Shown here in pieces: positions 40,914 through 45,653 of a DNA stretch of 45,653 nt; within the stretch, counting starts at the first letter, position 1, and each line of letters opens with the position of its first letter. Source of the DNA: Rhizobiaceae bacterium. Lineage in GTDB: Bacteria > Pseudomonadota > Alphaproteobacteria > Rhizobiales > Rhizobiaceae. The position numbers were made by a program, and so were the translations under genes. The notes under the pieces were generated by a model. That model worked only from the letters and a program-made list of their open reading frames with translations, searched no databases and was not told the DNA's origin. The DNA lies in contig JANQKQ010000044.1 of the NCBI GenBank assembly GCA_028281105.1, forward strand, positions 1 through 45,653. Direction: 5' to 3'.

Positions 40914-42202
40914 TGCTTCTGTTTCTCTCCATCCTCGTCATTGTCCTGCTGCTGCTGGCCGGCGTCGCCGTTCCCATGGCGTTTGGCGGCGTCCTGCTGC
41001 TGATCGCGCTGATGGGCGATCACAACATCACCGCCTTCATGGGCACCGGCCACTGGAAGATGAATACGGTGATCATCCTCGTGATACCGCTGTTCATCGT
41101 CGCCGGCGACCTGATGCAGCGCGGTCGCGTCGCCTCGCCGATCGTCTCGGTCGCCGAATTGATCCTCGGCGGCATCAAGGGCGGGCTGAGCGGGGCGTGC
41201 GTGCTGGCGAGCGCGATGTTCGGCGCGATCTCCGGCAGCGGCGCGGCGACGCTCACCTGCATCGGCTCCATCATGATGCCGCATCTGCGCAAGGCCAACT
41301 ATCCCAACGGGTTCTCCGCCGCGCTGCTGGTCAGCGCCAGCCCGCTCGGCCTGCTGATTCCGCCAAGCGGCACGCAGCTCATCTATGCCTGGCTCACCCA
41401 GCAGTCCGTTCTGAAATGCTTCCTTGCCGCGCTGGCCGCCGGTCTTCTGCTCTCGGTCTTCCTGATCATCGTCAACTTCATCATGCTCCGGAAGGTCGAC
41501 GGCATCGAGCTGACGAAAGTCGAAGGCAACCCGGTCAAGGCGCTGGGGAAGACGACATTCAACGCCATCCCGGCACTGATGATGCCGGTCATTATCCTCG
41601 GCGGCATCTATGGCGGCATCATGACCCCGACGGAAGCCGCCGGCGTCGCCGCGATATACGCCATTCCCGTCGGGTTCTGGATCTACAAGGGCCTGACGCT
41701 CAGAACGTTCTGGGAGACCCTCAAGGCCTCCAGCGTGACGATCGGCGTGGTCATGGTGATGGTCTTCATGGTGCTGATCGTCAGCAAGTATCTCATCTTC
41801 GAGGACATCCCGACGATCGCCCGCAACGCGATCTACTCGGTGTCCGACAACCCGCTGGTCATCATGCTGATGATCAACATCGTGATGATCGTCATAGGCA
41901 TGCTGATGGATGATTTCAGCGGCCTGGTATTGAGCGCTTCGCTGCTGACGCCGATCGCCAGGGATGCCGGTGTGGACCCGGTCCATTTCGCCGCCGTCCT
42001 GGGGGTCAATCTCGGCATGGGCAACATCACCCCGCCGACGGCGCCGCTGCTTTTCCTGGGCGCCCGCGTAACCGGCGTTTCGGTTCAGGCAATGATGAAG
42101 CCGACGATCCTGTTCATCCTGTTCGCCTGGTTGCCGACACTGATGCTGATCACCTACATCCCGGAAATCGCGATGTTCCTGCCGAACCTGTTCTTCGGCT
42201 GA
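40913..42202 (+). CDS. dctM: TRAP transporter large permease DctM (system 2)
   Basis: This is a 429-residue DctM permease. IPLFIVAGDLMQRGRVASPI, MFGAISGSGAATLTCIGSIM, PPSGTQLIYAWL and TPTEAAGVAAIYAIPVGF match the family, and MGNITPPTAPLLFLGARVTG is the conserved segment near the C-terminus. ATG 40913 overlaps the dctQ stop. Compared with system 1 it carries a GSGAATLTCIG variant at the first conserved loop. It is the last gene of the MarR-linked run and ends at a strong hairpin. Confidence 0.94.
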   Translation: MLLFLSILVIVLLLLAGVAVPMAFGGVLLLIALMGDHNITAFMGTGHWKMNTVIILVIPLFIVAGDLMQRGRVASPIVSVAELILGGIKGGLSGACVLASAMFGAISGSGAATLTCIGSIMMPHLRKANYPNGFSAALLVSASPLGLLIPPSGTQLIYAWLTQQSVLKCFLAALAAGLLLSVFLIIVNFIMLRKVDGIELTKVEGNPVKALGKTTFNAIPALMMPVIILGGIYGGIMTPTEAAGVAAIYAIPVGFWIYKGLTLRTFWETLKASSVTIGVVMVMVFMVLIVSKYLIFEDIPTIARNAIYSVSDNPLVIMLMINIVMIVIGMLMDDFSGLVLSASLLTPIARDAGVDPVHFAAVLGVNLGMGNITPPTAPLLFLGARVTGVSVQAMMKPTILFILFAWLPTLMLITYIPEIAMFLPNLFFG

Positions 42203-42203
42203 T

Positions 42204-42240
42204 CCTGGGAAGCCTCGGGACGTCCCCGAGGCGTCCCAGG
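42204..42240. terminator. Bidirectional terminator hairpin
   Basis: Two 16-base arms, CCTGGGAAGCCTCGGG and CCCGAGGCGTCCCAGG, pair at 15 positions around a five-base loop. The hairpin fills the whole 42-base gap between the converging dctM and P-type ATPase genes. It has no T-run, yet its stability and position make a terminator or RNA-end protector for both messages the natural reading. Confidence 0.75.
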
Positions 42241-42244
42241 GGCG

Positions 42245-44995
42245 TTAATGTGAAAGCGTGGCCTTTCCCTTTCGCTGGATCGTGAGCCGGAGCTGTTTTT
42301 CCAGTTCCAGCAGGGCAAACAGCGCAACGCCGACCAAAACGATAACGATACCGTCGAGGATCCCGACCGCCGCCATCCCGAAGACCGCCTGCAATGGTGG
42401 TACATAGGTGAGCGCGAATTGCAGCGCCGTGACCGTCAGGATGCAGGCCCATATGATTCTGGTCCCCTTCACCGCCTCCCAGGTCAGCGAGGTGCCGTGA
42501 ATGTTGCGGATGAAGAACAGGTAGGCGATCTCCAGCACCACAAGCGTGTTCACCGCCATGGTGCGGGACACGGCGAGATCGTATCCGCGCTGCGTGGCAT
42601 AGGCGAAAACGCCGAAAACACCGGCGCAGAACACGGTCGAAACGAGCACGATCTGCCAGACGAGCTGACCGTCGAGGATTGGCTCGTGGCGCGGGCGCGG
42701 CGGACGTCGCATGGTGTTGGCCTCGGTCGGCTCGAAGGCCAGCGCGATCCCCAGGGTGATGGCCGTGACGAGGTTGACCCAGAGGATCTGCACCGGGGTC
42801 ACCGGCATCGCCATGCTGAACAGCAGCGCGACGAGAATGGTCATCGCTTCGCCGCCATTGGTGGGAAGCGTCCAGCTGATGACCTTCTTGATGTTGTCGT
42901 AGACGGTGCGGCCTTCGCGAACCGCCGCGGCGATGGAGGCGAAATTGTCGTCGGCGAGGACGATTTCGGCGGCTTCCCTGGCCGCCTCGCTGCCCTTCCG
43001 CCCCATGGCTACGCCGGCATCGGCGCGCTTCAGCGCCGGAGCATCGTTGACGCCGTCGCCGGTCATGGCCACCGTCAGCCCCTTCGACTGCAGTGCCTTG
43101 ACCAGGCGCAGTTTGTGCTCGGGGCTGGTGCGGGCGAAGATGTCGGTCGCAAGGGCCGCCCCGGCGAGCGCCTCGTCGTCGAGGGCATCAATATCCGCGC
43201 CCGTCAGCACCGTGTCGGTGCGCTCCAGCCCGATCTCGCGGCCGATGGCCGCTGCTGTGCCGGCGTGATCGCCGGTGATCATCTTCACCGCGATGCCGGC
43301 ATCATGGCACTCGGCGATCGCGGCCACGGCCTCGGGGCGCGGCGGGTCGATCATGCCGACCAGCCCCAGAAAGACCATTGAGCCTTCCACGTCGCCCTTT
43401 TTCAGGGCGCTCTCGCCCGGTTCAGCGTTGCGCGCCGCAAAGGCCAGCACACGTCGGCCTTGGGCAGCCTGATCATCCGCGGCGATGCGCCAGGCCTCCG
43501 GATCGAGATCCGTTTCTCCACCGTCGGCGGGTCTCTCCGACCGGCACATGGACAGAATGGTCTCCGGCGCGCCCTTGACCAGGACCATGCCGTTTCCGTC
43601 GGCCCGGCGGTGCAGGGTGGCCATGTAACGATGGCGCGCGTCGAAGGGGATGGCGTCGAGCCGGTCCCAGCCTGCGCCGATCTGTTCAAGCCCGCCCCAG
43701 GCCTTCGCCGCAAAGGCCAGCAGCGCCCCCTCCATGGGGTCGCCATTGACGCGCCAGGTGCCGTCCTTCACCTGCAGCTCGGCATCGTTGCACAGCCCGG
43801 CCGCGACGGCGAGCTCGCGTAGCGCCGCATCTTCACCCGGGCGAACGGGCGCCCCGTTGTGGAAGATCGGGCCGCCGGGATGGTAGCCCGCGCCATCCAC
43901 CTCGAAGGCACGCTCCTGGATTGCCGCGGACGTGACCACCATCTCGTTGCGGGTAAGCGTGCCGGTCTTGTCGGTACAGATCACCGACACCGACCCGAGC
44001 GTCTCGATCGCCGGCAGGCGCCGCACGATGGCGTTGCGTCTCGCCATCGCCTGGACGCCGATGGCCAGGGTGATGGTGAGCACGGCGGGCAGGCCTTCCG
44101 GGATGGCCGCCACGGACAGGCCGACCACGGCCATGAACATGTCGAGAAAACTGTAGTGCTCGACGAAATAGCCGAACACGAGAAGGAGGGCGGCGACCAG
44201 TAGAATGAACAGGGTGAGCCACTTGGCGAAGGTGTTCATTTGCTGGACCAGCGGCGTGGTCAGGGTCTCGACCTGTGACAACATCCCGCTGATGCGGCCG
44301 ATTTCCGTTTGCGCCCCGGTGGCGACGACGACGCCGCGTCCTTGTCCGGCCGTGACCAGTGTTCCGCTATAGGCCATGCAGAGCCGGTCGCCGAGCGGCG
44401 CCTCGGCCGCGACCGGCGCGGTCGCCTTCTCGACGGGCACGGATTCGCCGGTGAGAATGGCCTCCTGAACCTGGAGGCCGTGGGCGCGCAGGAGACGCAG
44501 GTCGGCGGGAACCTTGTCGCCGGCTTGAAGCAGCACGACGTCGCCGGGGACGAGCTCGGCGCCCTCGATGTCCATGCGCCTGCCGTCCCGGATGACATTG
44601 GCATGGGGTGCGAGCATGTCCTGGATCGCCGCCATGGCCTTTTCGGCCCGGCCCTCCTGGAGGAACCCGATGATCGCATTGGCCAGAACCACCGCCAGGA
44701 TGACGCCCGTGTCGATGGTATGGCCGAGCAGGAAGGTCACCAGCGCCGCGCCCAGGAGCACATAGATCAGGATGTGATGAAAATGGGCCAGAAAGCGCAT
44801 CGCCAGGCTGCGCTGTTTCGCGGCCGGAGGCTCGTTGCGCCCGTAGTGTTCCAGCCGGCGCGTCGCCTCTGCGGCGTCAAGCCCCGTTTCAGAGGCGTTC
44901 TGGGACGCAAGCACGGCGGCGATGTCCTGCGTATGGGCCTGGGCGGCCTCGCCGGCGCGGGAGGGAAGATCGGCCCGGAGCGTGAGGTCATCCAT
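42245..44995 (-). CDS. Type II P-type cation-transporting ATPase
   Basis: This 916-residue P-type ATPase has the full domain order: the N-terminal cation-ATPase domain, actuator TGES at 182-185, helix M4 with AAIPEGLPA (297-304), phosphorylated Asp 342 in DKTGTLT, a nucleotide domain, the hinge TGDGVNDAP, and six C-terminal helices. M4 PEGL is typical of calcium-type (IIA) pumps. In M6 the motif is LWVNLVTAITLG, where the calcium-site Asp of SERCA (NLVTD) is Ala, as in several bacterial relatives. Ca, Mn or Na/K-like transport cannot be decided. It stands alone on the minus strand and does not belong to the neighbouring TRAP operon. Confidence 0.94.
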   Translation of the reverse strand: MDDLTLRADLPSRAGEAAQAHTQDIAAVLASQNASETGLDAAEATRRLEHYGRNEPPAAKQRSLAMRFLAHFHHILIYVLLGAALVTFLLGHTIDTGVILAVVLANAIIGFLQEGRAEKAMAAIQDMLAPHANVIRDGRRMDIEGAELVPGDVVLLQAGDKVPADLRLLRAHGLQVQEAILTGESVPVEKATAPVAAEAPLGDRLCMAYSGTLVTAGQGRGVVVATGAQTEIGRISGMLSQVETLTTPLVQQMNTFAKWLTLFILLVAALLLVFGYFVEHYSFLDMFMAVVGLSVAAIPEGLPAVLTITLAIGVQAMARRNAIVRRLPAIETLGSVSVICTDKTGTLTRNEMVVTSAAIQERAFEVDGAGYHPGGPIFHNGAPVRPGEDAALRELAVAAGLCNDAELQVKDGTWRVNGDPMEGALLAFAAKAWGGLEQIGAGWDRLDAIPFDARHRYMATLHRRADGNGMVLVKGAPETILSMCRSERPADGGETDLDPEAWRIAADDQAAQGRRVLAFAARNAEPGESALKKGDVEGSMVFLGLVGMIDPPRPEAVAAIAECHDAGIAVKMITGDHAGTAAAIGREIGLERTDTVLTGADIDALDDEALAGAALATDIFARTSPEHKLRLVKALQSKGLTVAMTGDGVNDAPALKRADAGVAMGRKGSEAAREAAEIVLADDNFASIAAAVREGRTVYDNIKKVISWTLPTNGGEAMTILVALLFSMAMPVTPVQILWVNLVTAITLGIALAFEPTEANTMRRPPRPRHEPILDGQLVWQIVLVSTVFCAGVFGVFAYATQRGYDLAVSRTMAVNTLVVLEIAYLFFIRNIHGTSLTWEAVKGTRIIWACILTVTALQFALTYVPPLQAVFGMAAVGILDGIVIVLVGVALFALLELEKQLRLTIQRKGKATLSH

Positions 44996-45437
44996 GATCG
45001 TGCTGCTTGCTCTAATGGTCGGATCCGGCCCGGTCGATCCCGCTTTCAGCCCCGCCGGGGCGCGTCGAACGCCGGGTTTCGGGGACGGCTTGCGGATCCT
45101 TCGGCGCGATACGCCGCTCCCGGCCCGCGTCGATCGCGCGGGGGTCTCCGGCGTGGCTCCAGCGCCTCGCCCTGGTTTGGCGGACTTTCAGGTGTCCAGC
45201 GACGTCGCGGGCGCACGGAAACGGTCTCGACGGCATTGCGAGCCTCTTGAACTGCATTGACGTTACAATAGCGCGACTGAACGCGATTGAGGTCCGGTTT
45301 TTGTCGTCGACCGCTTGTCGGCGCGATTGGGAGACCCGCCACCGCCGCATCCCTCTGTATCCTTCCTGATTGGCCGGGGCGCCAGGCCCCCTACAGTGTC
45401 TGGACAGCACGCAAGAACCGGAAGGAAACGGAAGTCC
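44996..45437. other. Divergent gap upstream of ATPase and racemase
   Basis: This 442-base gap between the divergent ATPase and racemase genes must hold both promoters. TACAAT at 45264-45269 is a reasonable -10 box, but no -35 box is at the right distance. No gene, repeat or hairpin of note is seen; the open frames here are GC-rich noise or shadows of the racemase gene. Confidence 0.35.
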
Positions 45438-45653
45438 ATGAAGATCTGCTACCAGAGCTATGTCGATTACGAGAACGGCAAGTCCTATTGGGACCGGCTG
45501 AAGCCGCATCTCGACGCGGTCTCGGCGGAGGGAACCGAGATCGACATTCGCGGCATCACCCCCTTCGACAGCTACGCCCACCCCCTCGTCGAGTTCCGCT
45601 GCGCCCGCGAGATGATCTGCAACGCGATTGCCGCCGAGCGCGAGGGCTATGAC
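45438..45653 (+). CDS. Asp/Glu/hydantoin racemase family protein (truncated by window end)
   Basis: The first 72 codons of a gene run off the right edge. The sequence begins MKICYQSYVDYENGKSYWDR and continues with DIRGITPFDSYAHPLVEFRC, which resembles the N-terminus of the aspartate/glutamate/hydantoin racemase superfamily, with an early Cys 4 and the AAEREGYD segment leading to the first active-site region. ATG 45438 has GGAAACGGAAG upstream. The catalytic cysteines are beyond the window, so activity cannot be judged. Confidence 0.75.
   Translation, partial: MKICYQSYVDYENGKSYWDRLKPHLDAVSAEGTEIDIRGITPFDSYAHPLVEFRCAREMICNAIAAEREGYD

Noticed and set aside
40835-41986. Minus-strand open frame rich in Asp, His and Gln
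   Set aside because: Antisense of the hydrophobic dctM gene, which gives this composition.
1-45653. tRNA, rRNA, CRISPR array or replication origin
   Set aside because: No regular repeats with spacers, cloverleaf-like sequences or ribosomal segments were noticed on either strand by eye; a covariance-model scan was not possible.

Overview
The window is GC-rich, densely packed accessory metabolism, most likely from an alphaproteobacterium. The evidence for that is the Bug/TTT and TRAP transporters, the FCD-type GntR regulators, the strong third-position GC bias, and the many ATGA and TGATG gene junctions. The genus cannot be told from the sequence. No rRNA, tRNA, CRISPR array, replication origin or phage gene was seen. 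The only mobile DNA is a decayed IS5-type transposase remnant near 32.1 kb.

Region A (about 0.35-14 kb) is a catabolic block around a tripartite tricarboxylate (TTT) transporter. The minus-strand run tctC-tctB-tctA, a branched-chain-aminotransferase-like class IV enzyme, hyuB-like, hyuA-like and probably an aldehyde dehydrogenase reads as one operon. Diverging from it on the plus strand are a DUF1445 (D-glutamate-cyclase-like) protein and an HpaI-type aldolase. An IclR regulator overlaps an acetolactate-synthase-like TPP enzyme by 4 bases. A good IclR-style palindrome lies upstream of the regulator.

Region B (14.4-27.7 kb) is the most striking block. Thirteen co-directional genes run from a class I DhnA/LsrF-like aldolase through a zinc dehydrogenase, an FGGY kinase, two consecutive GntR/FCD regulators, a TRAP transporter, an aldehyde dehydrogenase, an iron alcohol dehydrogenase, an LDH2/MDH2-type dehydrogenase and an RraA-like protein to a D-2-hydroxyacid dehydrogenase. 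The order suggests import of a polyol or sugar, oxidation, phosphorylation, aldol cleavage, and processing of the aldehyde through a 2-hydroxyacid. A nearly perfect 17-bp inverted repeat built on GGTATACC sits directly against the preferred start of the second GntR gene. Related TACCAATTT half-sites lie upstream of the first gene.

Region C (28-32 kb) is a LysR regulator divergent from a metallo-beta-lactamase-fold hydrolase, an HGGYW alpha/beta hydrolase and a Rieske-type oxygenase subunit. In the oxygenase, one Rieske cysteine is replaced by glycine and the bridging carboxylate by asparagine. The IS5 remnant and a Tat-exported 5'-nucleotidase follow.

Region D (34.8-42.2 kb) is a MarR-controlled run: regulator, SDR oxidoreductase, DadA-like and PuuB-like FAD oxidases, and a second TRAP transporter. 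It ends in a strong bidirectional hairpin against a type II P-type cation ATPase on the other strand. The window closes inside an Asp/Glu/hydantoin racemase-family gene. Overall it looks like stacked uptake-plus-catabolism modules for small organic acids, amino compounds and polyols, each with its own regulator.
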